From Sulfitobacter pontiacus (GTDB lineage Bacteria > Pseudomonadota > Alphaproteobacteria > Rhodobacterales > Rhodobacteraceae), in NCBI RefSeq assembly GCF_040790665.1, contig NZ_CP160849.1:1823501-1887500 (forward strand): a stretch of DNA of 64,000 nucleotides, given 5' to 3'. The notes under the pieces were generated by a model that worked only from the letters and a program-made list of their open reading frames with translations, searched no databases and was not told the DNA's origin. Positions 43,684 to 53,016 of this stretch are shown here, in pieces; within the stretch, counting starts at the first letter, position 1; every line of letters begins with the position of its first letter. The position numbers and the translations under genes are program-made.

Positions 43684-44479
43684 TCGGGATTGCCAGATTG
43701 AACGGGCCGGCACCCATGGCAGAGGGCGGGCGCGGCAGTGTTTGCAGCCGGTCAAAGATATCCAGCGCCGCCTGATCCAGCACGGGCCAGCCGGAGGATT
43801 TGGAAACCTCGCGCGCTTTGATCTGACCGTATTGATCCAACGTGAAGGCCACGGTTGTGGTCCCCTCGGCGCGGGCTTCGCGGGCGCGGCGGGGGTAGTC
43901 CTTGGCCGCGTTCAACGCCAGAACCAGCGATTTTTGCCAATCCGTGATCTCTGCCCGTTCGGCATCTGTCAGCCCCTGTTCCTTGGCCGCGCTTTGGTCC
44001 TGTTCGTCCTGACCCGCGCTTGCCTTGGGGGCGGCAGCCGTGCTTTGCGCGGCGTTCTCGTTTTCGGTCTCTTCCTGCAACTCGGTCGGCGTTTCGGTCG
44101 CCTCCTTGTCGGTGTCGACTTCCTGATCGGGGTTGGCGATCTTGAACTGCAGTTCGGGGTCGTCCGGCGTGTGCGGTATCTGTGCCAGCAGCGGATCGTT
44201 CGACGCTTTGGCTTCCTCGCGTTCGGCCGGGCTTTCGAGCGTGGCTTGGCTATCCTCGGCGGGTGGCCCGTCGGGGAGGTCGGTTTCAGGCGCGGCCATG
44301 ATCATCTCGACCTCGGCCAGATCGATCAGCTCGCGGCCCTGAATGCCCGCTTCTTCCGGTGGCTCGTAGGGCGCGGCCTGTGTCAGCCAAAGTGCGACCA
44401 GCGCGCCATGCACGCCGATGCTCAGCCCGGCCCCCAGCATCAACCCGGCACCATATCGCGGGGCGTAGGCAAAGCTCAT
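43664..44479 (-). CDS. tonB: energy transducer TonB
   Basis: 271 residues. One N-terminal membrane anchor (AGLSIGVHGALVALWL), an acidic/Ala/Glu-rich periplasmic spacer (70-170) in place of the usual Pro-Lys one, and a C-terminal TonB domain (DYPRRAREARAEGTTTVAFT, ...SSGWPVLDQAALDIFDRL). It couples the proton gradient, through ExbB-ExbD, to the outer-membrane receptor of the same operon. ATGA overlap with exbD. Confidence 0.9.
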   Translation of the reverse strand: MSFAYAPRYGAGLMLGAGLSIGVHGALVALWLTQAAPYEPPEEAGIQGRELIDLAEVEMIMAAPETDLPDGPPAEDSQATLESPAEREEAKASNDPLLAQIPHTPDDPELQFKIANPDQEVDTDKEATETPTELQEETENENAAQSTAAAPKASAGQDEQDQSAAKEQGLTDAERAEITDWQKSLVLALNAAKDYPRRAREARAEGTTTVAFTLDQYGQIKAREVSKSSGWPVLDQAALDIFDRLQTLPRPPSAMGAGPFNLAIPISYRFR

Positions 44480-44967
44480 TCTGCGGTGTCCTGCGCAGCG
44501 GGGGCAGGCGAAGCGGTTGCCACGTCACCTGCCGCCGCAGGGGCGGCCCCGCCCTCGTCCTCAAGCCCGACGAGGCCGATCTTCAGATAGCCTTCGCTGC
44601 GCATGCGGTTCATCACGGCCATCACCTCGCCATAGGGAACCGAACGATCAGCATTGATATAGATGCGCGTGCCCAGATCCAGACGGGTCAGGATGCCAAG
44701 CCGCATGTTCAGATCCCCCAAGGATACCTCTTCTTCGCCCACGCTCAGGCTGAGGTCCTGATGGATGGTGACAAAGACCGGATCATCGGGGCGCGGCGCG
44801 GGTTTGCCGGTGGCGACCGGCAGCTCTACGTTGACGTCCACGGTAGACAGCGGGGCCGCCACCATAAAGATGATCAGCAGCACCAGCATCACGTCGATAA
44901 ACGGTGTGATGTTGATATCCGCATTGGGGGCAAGATCGTCGCCGCCGTCAGAAAGTCGCACGCCCAT
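44476..44967 (-). CDS. exbD: TonB system transport protein ExbD
   Basis: 163 residues. A single membrane helix with the proton-path Asp (NITPFIDVMLVLLIIFMVAA, Asp near 25) and a periplasmic domain (GTRIYINADRSVPYGEVMAV). An unusual Ala/Pro-rich tail (GGAAPAAAGDVATASPAPAA) ends the protein. Part of the receptor-piuC-exbB-exbD-tonB operon. Confidence 0.94.
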   Translation of the reverse strand: MGVRLSDGGDDLAPNADINITPFIDVMLVLLIIFMVAAPLSTVDVNVELPVATGKPAPRPDDPVFVTIHQDLSLSVGEEEVSLGDLNMRLGILTRLDLGTRIYINADRSVPYGEVMAVMNRMRSEGYLKIGLVGLEDEGGAAPAAAGDVATASPAPAAQDTAE

Positions 44968-44972
44968 CGGGG

Positions 44973-45836
44973 TTACTCCGCTGCCAGTTTGGTGGCGATA
45001 TCAGGGGTGGTATGAGGCACGTCGGCGGTACGCTCTGCACGGTCCAGATCACGCGACAGGCAGCGCTCCACCAGCGCCGCGGCATCCCCCACACGCGCGC
45101 GGTAGCCGGTGACGACGCGGGTGATGTGGTTATAAAGCAGCACGGCGGGGATCGCGGCGACCAGACCGATGGCGGTGGCCAGCAGCGCTTCGGCGATACC
45201 TGGGGCGACGACGGTCAGGCTGGTGCTGCCGCTTTCAGCGATGCCGATAAAGCTGTTCATGATGCCCCAGACCGTGCCGAAAAGCCCGATGAACGGTGCC
45301 GTCGACCCGATGGAGCCCAAGATCATCGCACCAGACTGCATCGAGCGCGCGGCCCCCGCTTCGATCCGCGAAAGCTCGGATGCGACGCGTTCCTTGATGC
45401 CCGCCTTGTTCAACCCGTCAGAGATGTCGATCTCGGCCAAGGCGGCGCGGATCATGGCGCGCATGGGGCCGGAAAAGGATTTCGCCTGCGCGCCTTTGAC
45501 GGCACCTGCTTTGGCAAGCTTGCGGTAGGACCGGCGCAGCCGTGCGTTGGCCCAGCTCACCTGCAGGATCTTGCCCGCCCACACGGCCCAGCCCAGAACC
45601 GAGGCGATGGCCAGCCCGAACATCACCGCCTTCACGACGATATCGGCCCCCATGAACATCGCCAGCGGCGAATGGCCACCCTGTTGCGCGGCGACGCGCA
45701 TCGGCTCGGACAGGGCAGGGCCGATCCATTCGTCAGCCCATGTGATCAGCGCGATATTGACCGACGCGGTGTCGGCTGCGGCCAGTTGCGGGGTTGCGAC
45801 AAGGACGGCCGCCAGAAGGATGCTTGGAAATTTCAT
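44973..45836 (-). CDS. exbB: TonB system transport protein ExbB
   Basis: 287 residues. Signal peptide, then three membrane helices; the core motif GSIGSTAPFIGLFGTVWGIM near 193-212 and LLATAIGLVAAIPAVLLYN are ExbB signatures. N-terminal periplasmic extension of about 45 residues. Begins one base after the piuC stop. Confidence 0.95.
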   Translation of the reverse strand: MKFPSILLAAVLVATPQLAAADTASVNIALITWADEWIGPALSEPMRVAAQQGGHSPLAMFMGADIVVKAVMFGLAIASVLGWAVWAGKILQVSWANARLRRSYRKLAKAGAVKGAQAKSFSGPMRAMIRAALAEIDISDGLNKAGIKERVASELSRIEAGAARSMQSGAMILGSIGSTAPFIGLFGTVWGIMNSFIGIAESGSTSLTVVAPGIAEALLATAIGLVAAIPAVLLYNHITRVVTGYRARVGDAAALVERCLSRDLDRAERTADVPHTTPDIATKLAAE

Positions 45837-45837
45837 A

Positions 45838-46521
45838 TCAGGTCTCTGCCCATTGTCGGATGAGGTTGTGGTAGATGCCGGTCAGGCGCACAGCGGTCGG
45901 GTCGTTCAGACCCGCGCTGGCCGACAGCTCTTGGATGGATTGATCCAGATCGAAGAGAATCTCGCGCTGGCCGCCGTCGCGGATCATCGACTGCACCCAG
46001 AAGAAGGACGCAACACGCGCACCACGGGTGACAGGCGTGACCTGATGCAGCGAGGTTGACGGATAAAGCACGCAGTGCCCCGCCGGCAGTTTGACCGACT
46101 GGGTGCCGTAGTTGTCTTCGATGACCAGCTCGCCACCGTCATAGTCGTCGGGGTCATTCAGGAACAGCGTGCACGACAGGTCGGTCCGCAGCCGCTGGCC
46201 GGTTTGCGGGTTCACGCGGATGGCATTGTCGACATGCACGCCGAAGGTCTCTGCCTCTTCGTAGCGGTTGAACATCGGGGGCAGGACATGCAGCGGGAGG
46301 GCAGCGGAAACCCACGTGGGGTTGCCCATCAACCGCTGGAGCACCAGCGTCTGCAGATCAGGCAGAACGGGGCTGTCGAGGGGAATTTGCTGATTGTGCT
46401 TGGTTTGCGCCGATTGCGCGCCAGCGGTGTTGCGGCCGTCGTCCCATCGGGCCGTGTCGATCACGGATCGGATATGGGCAACTTCCTGCGGTGACAGGAT
46501 ATTTTCGACGCAAAGCAACAT
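45838..46521 (-). CDS. PiuC-type Fe(II)/2-oxoglutarate hydroxylase (PKHD-type)
   Basis: 227 residues, standard for the PiuC/YbiX family. Metal ligands His96-x-Asp98 ([10 protein letters not shown]) and His159 ([10 protein letters not shown]), and oxoglutarate-binding Arg169 ([12 protein letters not shown]). Members sit beside Fiu-type catecholate siderophore receptors, as here, and are thought to modify siderophores or related ligands. Co-transcribed with the receptor upstream and exbB downstream. Confidence 0.93.
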   Translation of the reverse strand: MLLCVENILSPQEVAHIRSVIDTARWDDGRNTAGAQSAQTKHNQQIPLDSPVLPDLQTLVLQRLMGNPTWVSAALPLHVLPPMFNRYEEAETFGVHVDNAIRVNPQTGQRLRTDLSCTLFLNDPDDYDGGELVIEDNYGTQSVKLPAGHCVLYPSTSLHQVTPVTRGARVASFFWVQSMIRDGGQREILFDLDQSIQELSASAGLNDPTAVRLTGIYHNLIRQWAET

Positions 46522-46586
46522 GGTGTATCCTTTCGAGGGGATCGGCTGGCGGCGCGGGTCTGCGCCGCCAGCCTTGGGTGTGTGGT

Positions 46587-49013
46587 TTAGAACTTCATGC
46601 TGACAGAGATGGACGCAGAGCGACCCGGTGCCACATAGACGAACGGCGTGCCGGAGCGGTACAGCGCGTCATAGTAGGTTTCGTCCAGCACGTTATCGAT
46701 GCGGAAGTTGACCGAGGCATCATCCGTGATGTGGTAATCCGCCATCAGGTCAAAGCGCCAGTAGCTGGGCAGCTCGTTGCCGTTGGTGGCCGCGAATGTG
46801 CCGCCCTGAACGCTGCCGCGCCATGTGGCTTGGCCGCCGAAGCTCCACTGGTCGTTGTAGTCGTAACGGGCCAGTACGTTAAACTGCTCGTGCGCGATAT
46901 TCGCGAACTCTTCGCCAACGTTGTCGGGGTTGCTGCTTTTCAGCACTTCGCTGTCCATCAGGGTCGCACCGCCGAACAGGCTCAGCTTTTCGGTGATGTT
47001 GCCGCCAAAGCCCAGTTCGATCCCGCGGACGCGGTATTCACCGGTCGCGGTGGTCACAACAGGTGCGCCGCGGCCGCCTGTGCTTTCACGGGCGTTGTCC
47101 TTGGTGGTTTGGAACAGCGCAGCGGTGGCGGTCAGGTTGCCGAACTGCCATTTGGTGCCCAGTTCAATCGCGGTGTTTTCTTCGGGCTCCAGCAGCAGGT
47201 TCGAGGAATCGATCCCGTTGTAGCTGCCGCCGCCTGCGTCCAGTTCATCCCCGACAGGGTTGGTGGAGGTGGCATAGGACAGATAGATCGACCCGTTGTC
47301 GCGGGGTTTCCAGACAACACCGGCATTCCAGTTGAACATGGTGTCATCGCGCGACAGCGTATCGGCACCGGCTTCCGTGGTGGTCCGGCTGACGCTGTAG
47401 TCATCCAGACGGGCACCAAGGTTCAACTGCCACTGCGGATTAAAGGTGATCGTGTCGTTCAGATACAGCGACCGTGTGGTGACATCGGTCAGCGTGGCAT
47501 CTGCACTGCGGACAGGTGTCGCTGTCGAACAGCCGCTGACATCGGGGTTGTAGATCGCGACGGAGCACCCTTCGAGACGGTCCTCGGCAGTGCCGCCCCC
47601 CACTTCGGAGGATAGGCCGACATAGCCGCGCTGGCTGATCTCTTCACGCGACAGCGCAAAGCCCGCGATCATGTCATGGCGCGCCGACCCGGTGTTGAAG
47701 CCAAAGGAAAGCTCGCTGGTGTTCGACGCCACTTCGTTGACCTGATACCGGCTTTTGGGGGAGGCCGTCAGCGTCCAGTTCTGCGGATCGGCATCCGAGG
47801 TGTCAGGGCGTTCAGGTGCCGACACGATATAGTCGTTCTCGGTCCGGCTGAGACGGGAGCGGTTGGTGAAGGTCATGCCCGGTGTGATTTCAAAGGTCGC
47901 GCCGAAGGTGGCAACGCTTTGTGTCGCATCGTGGAAATCGCGGTCTGGGTTGCCGTAGAATGTGTCACGGTCCAGCGTCGGACGGCCTGCAGCGGATTCG
48001 GTGAAGGGCACGCCGTTGGTGCCATCCCATGGCACACCCCAGTCCGGCATCTGTTTCATCTGCAGCTGGTAGGCTTCGAAATCCAGTGTCAGACGGTCGG
48101 TCGCTTCGTATTCGGCAGCGATGGACAGACCCAGACGGTCGTCTTTGCTCCCGTCGCGGCCGGCAACGTCGCTGACTTGGGCGACGGCACCGATGCGGGT
48201 CTTGAAGCGGTCGTTCCAGACCTTGTTCCAGTCGACTTCCTGACGCGCCAGATCGGCGGTGCCAAAGGTCGTGGTGGTTTTGACAAAGTCCGTGTTCTGC
48301 GCCTTTTTAGTCACCAGATTGACCGCGCCGCCCGTGGTGGAACGCCCACCGATGGAGCCGGACGGGCCTTTGGTAATCTCGACCTGTTCGGCCATAAATG
48401 TTTCGCGCACGGCCACGCCGGAATCGCGCACGCCGTCGATGAAGACGTCGTTGGAGGACCGGAAACCGCGGATGAACAGAACGTCGCCGAATGCGTTGCC
48501 GCCTTCGCCGGTGCCCAATGTGATGCCGGGGGTGGTGCGGGCGAGCTCACGCACCGATGTCGCGTTCTTGTCGCGCAGCACTTCCTGGGTGACTGCGGTA
48601 ACGGTGCGCGGTGTATCGACCAGCGGTTGCGTCAGCAGCGAGTTGCCCGATTGAACGGCCTGATATCCGGCTTCGGGGTTGGCGTAGGGCGACAGACCGT
48701 TCTCGCCGGCGACGGGCGCGGCGGGGGCAGCAGCAACGGGGGCCTCGGCCACGACGGGTGCAGGGGCGGGTGCCGGTGTCGCGCGGGGTGCAGGGGCCGC
48801 CGCGGCGCGTTTCTTGGCGGGTTGTGGCTTGGGCTTGGCGGCCTGCGGCTCTGAGGTTTCAACGTCGATACCGGGAAGCAGCAGCGGCTCGTCGCTGGAT
48901 TGCGCATAAAGTGCTGCAGGAGACGTCGCGCCGATGGCGGCGGCCGTCATCATGCCGATGCTGCGGCTGGCCGTGTGGCCACGCAAGCTGTGTGGTGTTT
49001 TCGTCTGAGTCAT
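46587..49013 (-). CDS. TonB-dependent catecholate siderophore receptor, Fiu-like
   Basis: 808 residues from ATG 49013 (GAGGGCG upstream; ATG 49034 has no site). Signal peptide ending ...SPAALYAQ, a TonB-box-like GIDVETSE near 35, then an unusual Lys/Pro/Ala-rich linker of about 50 residues, plug domain ([33 protein letters not shown]) and a 22-strand barrel ending in aromatic SVSMKF. The Fiu-type layout plus adjacent piuC suggest ferric monocatecholates. A TGA-N9-TCA box lies about 87 bases before the start. Confidence 0.93.
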   Translation of the reverse strand: MTQTKTPHSLRGHTASRSIGMMTAAAIGATSPAALYAQSSDEPLLLPGIDVETSEPQAAKPKPQPAKKRAAAAPAPRATPAPAPAPVVAEAPVAAAPAAPVAGENGLSPYANPEAGYQAVQSGNSLLTQPLVDTPRTVTAVTQEVLRDKNATSVRELARTTPGITLGTGEGGNAFGDVLFIRGFRSSNDVFIDGVRDSGVAVRETFMAEQVEITKGPSGSIGGRSTTGGAVNLVTKKAQNTDFVKTTTTFGTADLARQEVDWNKVWNDRFKTRIGAVAQVSDVAGRDGSKDDRLGLSIAAEYEATDRLTLDFEAYQLQMKQMPDWGVPWDGTNGVPFTESAAGRPTLDRDTFYGNPDRDFHDATQSVATFGATFEITPGMTFTNRSRLSRTENDYIVSAPERPDTSDADPQNWTLTASPKSRYQVNEVASNTSELSFGFNTGSARHDMIAGFALSREEISQRGYVGLSSEVGGGTAEDRLEGCSVAIYNPDVSGCSTATPVRSADATLTDVTTRSLYLNDTITFNPQWQLNLGARLDDYSVSRTTTEAGADTLSRDDTMFNWNAGVVWKPRDNGSIYLSYATSTNPVGDELDAGGGSYNGIDSSNLLLEPEENTAIELGTKWQFGNLTATAALFQTTKDNARESTGGRGAPVVTTATGEYRVRGIELGFGGNITEKLSLFGGATLMDSEVLKSSNPDNVGEEFANIAHEQFNVLARYDYNDQWSFGGQATWRGSVQGGTFAATNGNELPSYWRFDLMADYHITDDASVNFRIDNVLDETYYDALYRSGTPFVYVAPGRSASISVSMKF

Positions 49014-49099
49014 ATCGCCCTCGTCATTGCCCATTCGGGCTGTTTTTAGGGGGCTGGTCTGGACGATTGGCTACCTATTCACGGGCGGGTTACTAAGGC

Positions 49100-49114
49100 T
49101 GATAAAAACAATCA
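49100..49114 (-). promoter_or_regulatory. candidate iron-responsive box (TGA-N9-TCA)
   Basis: TGATAAAAACAATCA is an exact TGA-N9-TCA inverted repeat in the AT-rich region before the siderophore receptor. Comparative work in Rhodobacterales describes an 'iron-rhodo box' of this form, recognised by a RirA/IscR-like Rrf2 regulator. Expected by chance in about 2-3% of 100-base windows, so position adds most of the weight. Confidence 0.5.
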
Positions 49115-49199
49115 AGTATTAAACTTCGGCAACCTTACAAAAATTTCAATGGGTTGTAGCGTTGCACGTAAGGCGTTGATCGGGCGCGAGAAACGCCCG

Positions 49200-49676
49200 T
49201 TAATGCAGCGTCGGTGCTGCTTCCATTTGCGCGACCTCGCTTGGCGCGCTCAGGCGCATCCGTTTGAGCGCCAGCCCGAAATCCGCAGCAAGCGATGCCA
49301 CCAGCGGGGCCATATCGGCGCGTACCAGCAGGGTCGCGATCAGCATCGCGTCTTCGCGCTGTCCGTCCGTGGCTGTCGCGATGAAGTTCGCAAAGCAGGA
49401 TTCGTCCGATCCCAGACATTTGCACGTGACCGAATGGCGCATCAAAGGCCGCCGCCCGAACCGTGCACAAAGCGAGCATAGCTGTTCAAACGTAGCGAGC
49501 GCCTTGCTCCCGTTGGTGTGGCCGAGGACGCTGGCAAAATCGCTGCTGACTTTTTCCTGTGCGTCAGGCCCGTCACACCACATCCGCAAATAGATGACCG
49601 ACGCGGCCTGAAGGCTGTCCAGCTCTGTGATGAACCCTACCGGGGCACCGCCGGGGTGCTGATGTGCGTCATTCAT
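49200..49676 (-). CDS. cysteine-rich protein co-encoded with HemP, function unknown
   Basis: 158 residues from the ATG that overlaps the hemP stop (ATGA). No signal peptide or membrane helix. Six cysteines: Cys34, then a cluster Cys67-x2-Cys70, Cys85-x-Cys87 and Cys94, with His81, which looks like a metal or Fe-S site. Flanking segments are helical. I do not recognise the family; translational coupling to hemP suggests a role in haem or iron handling. A longer frame to 49853 overlaps hemP and is not preferred. A weak hairpin (49181-49199) follows the stop. Confidence 0.7.
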   Translation of the reverse strand: MNDAHQHPGGAPVGFITELDSLQAASVIYLRMWCDGPDAQEKVSSDFASVLGHTNGSKALATFEQLCSLCARFGRRPLMRHSVTCKCLGSDESCFANFIATATDGQREDAMLIATLLVRADMAPLVASLAADFGLALKRMRLSAPSEVAQMEAAPTLH

Positions 49677-49837
49677 TTGGTCAGGATCAATTTGCCAGCG
49701 CGTGTGATTCGCAAGGTGTAGGTCTGGGTATCCAGCACGATTTGGGCCAGATCTCCGCCTTCGGTCAGGTCGCGGGCAGAGTAGGTCGGCAGCGCGTTCA
49801 TCGGGGCTTGGGTCTTTGGGGGGGCATGAAATGTCAT
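49673..49837 (-). CDS. hemP: hemin uptake protein HemP
   Basis: 54 residues. The C-terminal half carries the HemP signature: YSARDLTEGGDLAQIVLD, then YTLRITRAGKLILTK at the very end. HemP proteins are about 45-65 residues; in other proteobacteria they activate haem-uptake gene expression. The ATG overlaps the stop of a 40-codon upstream frame and lacks its own strong ribosome site; the stop overlaps the next ATG. Three small genes are thus coupled end to end. No haem receptor is encoded in this window. Confidence 0.88.
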   Translation of the reverse strand: MTFHAPPKTQAPMNALPTYSARDLTEGGDLAQIVLDTQTYTLRITRAGKLILTK

Positions 49838-49956
49838 AGGGCTGCTCTATCAATGGTCATGGAAAAGGAACGTTGCACGCGGCACCGATCATCAGGCAGC
49901 CCTGCGGCTTGGTCCTGACGGTGAACGGCAGTCTGCGTTCTGGGGAATGGTCTCAT
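49834..49956 (-). CDS. 40-codon upstream ORF coupled to hemP
   Basis: ATG at 49956 with a strong AGGAG seven bases upstream; codes for 40 residues (MRPFPRTQTAVHRQDQ...), Arg-rich, not recognised. Its TGA shares bases with the hemP ATG (ATGA). Since hemP has no good site of its own, this frame probably delivers ribosomes to hemP. It may be a regulatory leader peptide rather than a functional protein. Confidence 0.5.
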   Translation of the reverse strand: MRPFPRTQTAVHRQDQAAGLPDDRCRVQRSFSMTIDRAAL

Positions 49957-50117
49957 CGTGGGACTCCTCACATCATATGTGTCGGGCGTCCCCGTGATCA
50001 CAGGCGGGGTGGCTAGACGTTTCCATAAACCTGATTGAAATTATAGGGTATGTCAATCCGACAGTTTTAGTCGGAATACTTTGGGCGCATTTTTGTTTGT
50101 CTGTGTCGTGCAAAAGA

Positions 50118-50150
50118 ATACCCCCCGCAGCACGGGGCGGCGGGGGGTAT
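50118..50150 (-). terminator. terminator of the BCCT transporter gene
   Basis: Perfect 11-bp stem (ATACCCCCCGC with GCGGGGGGTAT), 11-base loop, then TCTTTTG on the minus strand, 44 bases after the stop. A second small hairpin (GTGCTTT/AAAGCAC, 50154-50174) precedes it. Confidence 0.85.
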
Positions 50151-50194
50151 CAGGTGCTTTGACTGGCAAAGCACACACGTCGGTAAGGGTTGCG

Positions 50195-51838
50195 TTATTG
50201 CGTCTTCATCTCGGCGCGCAGGCCGCGGAAGATTGCGTAGCACAGGAACAGCAGCACCACAGTAAACGGCAATCCGGTTGAGATAACCATCGACTGAAGC
50301 GACTTGAGCCCGCCCGCAGACAGCAGCAATACGATCGCTACGGCACCTTCGAAGATGCACCAGAACACGCGCTGTGGCGCAGGTGCATCGACCTTGCCGC
50401 CTGCCGTGATCGTATCGATCACCAGCGAGCCGGAGTCAGACGAGGTCACGAAGAACACGATGACCAAGACGATCCCGATCAGCGATGTGATCCCGGCAAG
50501 TGGCAGCGCATCCAGCATAGCGAACAACTGGCGTGGCAGCTCGGCTTCTTGCGCGGCTGTGTAGCCGTCGCTGATCACCTGATCGATTGCCATGCCACCA
50601 AAGACGCTCATCCACAGGACGCAAACGAGGCTCGGGATCAGCAGAACGCAGGTCAGGAACTCACGTACGGAACGGCCACGGCTGACGCGGGCGATGAACA
50701 TGCCGACGAAAGGCGACCAGCTGATCCACCATGCCCAGTAGAACGATGTCCAGCCTTGCATAAAGTTCACGTCTTCACGGCCGATCGGATTGGACAGACC
50801 GGGCAGATATTCCGCATAGGCCAGCAGCGATGACCCGAAAGTCGACAGGATCGCCAGCGTTGGTCCGACCAGCAGCACGAAGGCCAACAGCAAAAACGCC
50901 AGACCCATGTTGATCTCTGACAGGACTTTGACACCGCCATCAAGGCCGCGCAGCACGGACACGGTCGCAATCGCGGTGATGCCGGTGATCAGCAGAACCT
51001 GAGTTGTTGGACCAACCGCCACACCAAAGAGCTCGTTCAAGCCCGCGTTGGCTTGCGTGGCGCCCAGACCAAGCGATGTCGCCAGACCAAAGAGCGTTGC
51101 AAATACGGCGAGAATGTCGATCACGTGACCGGGCCAGCCCCAGACGCGTTCCCCCAGGATCGGGTAAAAGGCAGAGCGGATAGTCAGGGGAAGACCCTTG
51201 TTATAGCTGAACAGCGCCAGCGCCAGACCAACAACGGCATAGATCGCCCAGGGGTGCAGGCCCCAGTGGTAGATCGTGGCCGCCATACCCAGACGCACCG
51301 CTTCGGCCTGATCGCCCGCGGCCGCGCCCAAAGGTGCCCAATCGGTGCGCAGGCCGTCTTCGCCAACAGCGGTGCCGCCCATGGAGCTCGAGAAATGCGA
51401 TAGCGGTTCAGAGACGCCATAGAACATCAGACCGATGCCCATGCCCGCCGCGAACAGCATCGAGAACCATCCAAGGTAGGTATAGTCGGGGCTTGCTTCG
51501 GCCCCGCCAAGACGCACACGGCCCAAAGGCGTGATGATCAGGAACAGGCAGAACAGCACAAAGATGTTGCCGGCAGAGATAAAGAACCAGTCAAAGCCCT
51601 TTGTCACCGACGAGAACAGCCATGTGAACAGCGCGCCAGACTGTTCGGGCAGCGCGAGTGTATAGAATACAAAGGCAACAATACACACACCCGAGATCGC
51701 GAAGACCGGGTTGTGAATGTCGAAGCCGAAGGGCCCCACGCTGCCTTCTTTGTTGTCTTGGCCGATCTCGTAATCCGTGTCGATTACGGCAGCGGCCCCG
51801 TCGGGTGTCGGGATACCCGGCGACGTTTCATCTGTCAT
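50195..51838 (-). CDS. BCCT family betaine/choline/carnitine transporter
   Basis: 547 residues with 12 membrane helices. Family landmarks: AAGMGIGLMFYGVSEPLSHF (helix 3), YHWGLHPWAIYAVVGLALAL, and the aromatic substrate box FYWAWWISWSPFVGMFIARVSRG on helix 8 (quoted in part: WAWWISWSPFVGMFIARVS). The AAGMGIGLMF form, with Met-Gly-Ile-Gly, is that of Na+-coupled betaine carriers such as BetP. N- and C-terminal tails are short, so strong osmosensing is less likely. Own terminator. Confidence 0.94.
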   Translation of the reverse strand: MTDETSPGIPTPDGAAAVIDTDYEIGQDNKEGSVGPFGFDIHNPVFAISGVCIVAFVFYTLALPEQSGALFTWLFSSVTKGFDWFFISAGNIFVLFCLFLIITPLGRVRLGGAEASPDYTYLGWFSMLFAAGMGIGLMFYGVSEPLSHFSSSMGGTAVGEDGLRTDWAPLGAAAGDQAEAVRLGMAATIYHWGLHPWAIYAVVGLALALFSYNKGLPLTIRSAFYPILGERVWGWPGHVIDILAVFATLFGLATSLGLGATQANAGLNELFGVAVGPTTQVLLITGITAIATVSVLRGLDGGVKVLSEINMGLAFLLLAFVLLVGPTLAILSTFGSSLLAYAEYLPGLSNPIGREDVNFMQGWTSFYWAWWISWSPFVGMFIARVSRGRSVREFLTCVLLIPSLVCVLWMSVFGGMAIDQVISDGYTAAQEAELPRQLFAMLDALPLAGITSLIGIVLVIVFFVTSSDSGSLVIDTITAGGKVDAPAPQRVFWCIFEGAVAIVLLLSAGGLKSLQSMVISTGLPFTVVLLFLCYAIFRGLRAEMKTQ

Positions 51839-52234
51839 TAGATGCTCTCCATTTTATGTATTTGCGACTAATCATAGCGCAACTCCGACAAAACGACCAC
51901 CGCTGCGCGGGAATTAAGTAAATGAATATCATGGCTTAGCCCCCGGATGCGGGCTTGACGCCCCGTTTGCGGGTCGCGGGCTATGCGTTTTTTCCGTGCT
52001 TTACCGCGAATCCCCTCTTTGGATTCGGGTGAAACAACGGGGCGGATCCGCGTGCCGCAATGCCCAAGCCCGTCTGAACGGAGGGGGCAACCGCACCGCG
52101 GGATAGCGCCCTATCCCAAAAGATATGCCGTCCTATCCGTCCATGGCCCCGACCCACCTGCTTGCGCAAATGAAAGCGTGGGCGTCTGCGGTCACCATGG
52201 TCCCATGACAAATTTTTTCATCATGGGGGATGAT
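51839..52234. other. 396-base divergent intergenic region
   Basis: Separates the BCCT gene (minus) from the lysozyme-like gene (plus). AT-rich near 51840-51930 (likely BCCT promoter). A 7-bp hairpin CGAATCC/GGATTCG lies at 52007-52027. An in-frame upward extension of the plus-strand gene reads as Pro/Arg-rich noise without a ribosome site. No other gene supported. Confidence 0.4.
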
Positions 52235-52966
52235 ATGAAAGTTACTTGCACACTACCAATTATCGCAACCGCGGCACTTCTGGCCGCTACCACTGTCAGC
52301 GCCGAAGGGTTCAGCCTGTCCGGTGCGCGCTCTGCCATGCAAAGCGACATCTCGTTCAACGTCATGCAATCCGCAGGGCAGGGGCAGATCAAGCTGCGCC
52401 ATAAGGTCCAGCCCAAAGCGCAGGTCCGGTCCAAGACCGTGAGCAGCCGCAGCCGGTCTTTCCAAGAGCTCAGCGGGGTCAGCACTGCCGCCGACCTTAA
52501 AAGTCTCATCGCTTGGGCCGAGGCAGGTCCGAAGGGCTATGACGCCGTGCAATACGGGGCCAAACGGCTGCCGCCACAGCGTCCGACGCAAATGACCATC
52601 GGCGAGATCTACCGCTGGATCGACCGCACGCCGGGCCAACCGCATGCCATCGGTCGATATCAGTTCATTCCGTCCACACTGCGCAGTCTGGTGCGACAGG
52701 CGGGCCTGAGCAAGAATGACCGCTTTACCTCGGCGGTGCAGGACGGGCTGGCGGATATCCTTCTGGTCGATGCGGGGTTTAACGCCTTCAAGAAAGGCAA
52801 GATCAGCCGCCACCGCTTTATGGAAAACCTCGCGCGTATCTGGGCTGGTTTCCCGACCTCTAACGGGCGGTCCTATTATCACGGCTATGCAGGCAACAAG
52901 GCCGTCATCTCGTGGAACGAGTTCGACGCCGTAATGAAGAAGATTTTCGCAACCAAACGCGGCTGA
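52235..52966 (+). CDS. secreted lysozyme-like (muramidase-fold) protein
   Basis: 243 residues from ATG 52235, with GGGGGA upstream. Signal peptide MKVTCTLPIIATAALLAATT ending ...VSA-EG. A Lys/Arg/Ser-rich stretch (50-75) precedes a lysozyme-like domain: LIAWAEAGPKGYDAVQYGAK with the likely catalytic Glu near 89, QMTIGEIYRWI, HAIGRYQFIPSTLRSLV and a C-terminal RIWAGFPTSNGRSYYHGYAGNK. Probably cleaves peptidoglycan in the periplasm; could be a prophage-derived lysin domain kept by Roseobacters. No phage genes nearby. Confidence 0.78.
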   Translation: MKVTCTLPIIATAALLAATTVSAEGFSLSGARSAMQSDISFNVMQSAGQGQIKLRHKVQPKAQVRSKTVSSRSRSFQELSGVSTAADLKSLIAWAEAGPKGYDAVQYGAKRLPPQRPTQMTIGEIYRWIDRTPGQPHAIGRYQFIPSTLRSLVRQAGLSKNDRFTSAVQDGLADILLVDAGFNAFKKGKISRHRFMENLARIWAGFPTSNGRSYYHGYAGNKAVISWNEFDAVMKKIFATKRG

Positions 52967-53016
52967 TCCCCGCGTTAGGGCTTGTTCCGGGCGGACAGCC
53001 GTGGCCCAATGGCCGG

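Noticed and set aside
47676..48854. Long open frame opposite the TonB-dependent receptor (392 codons)
   Set aside because: High-GC shadow of the receptor; Gly/Arg-rich without domain or ribosome site, while the minus strand has a complete recognised protein.
51983..52234. 84-codon upstream extension of the lysozyme-like gene
   Set aside because: Would bury the signal peptide and has no ribosome site; the start at 52235 has both.
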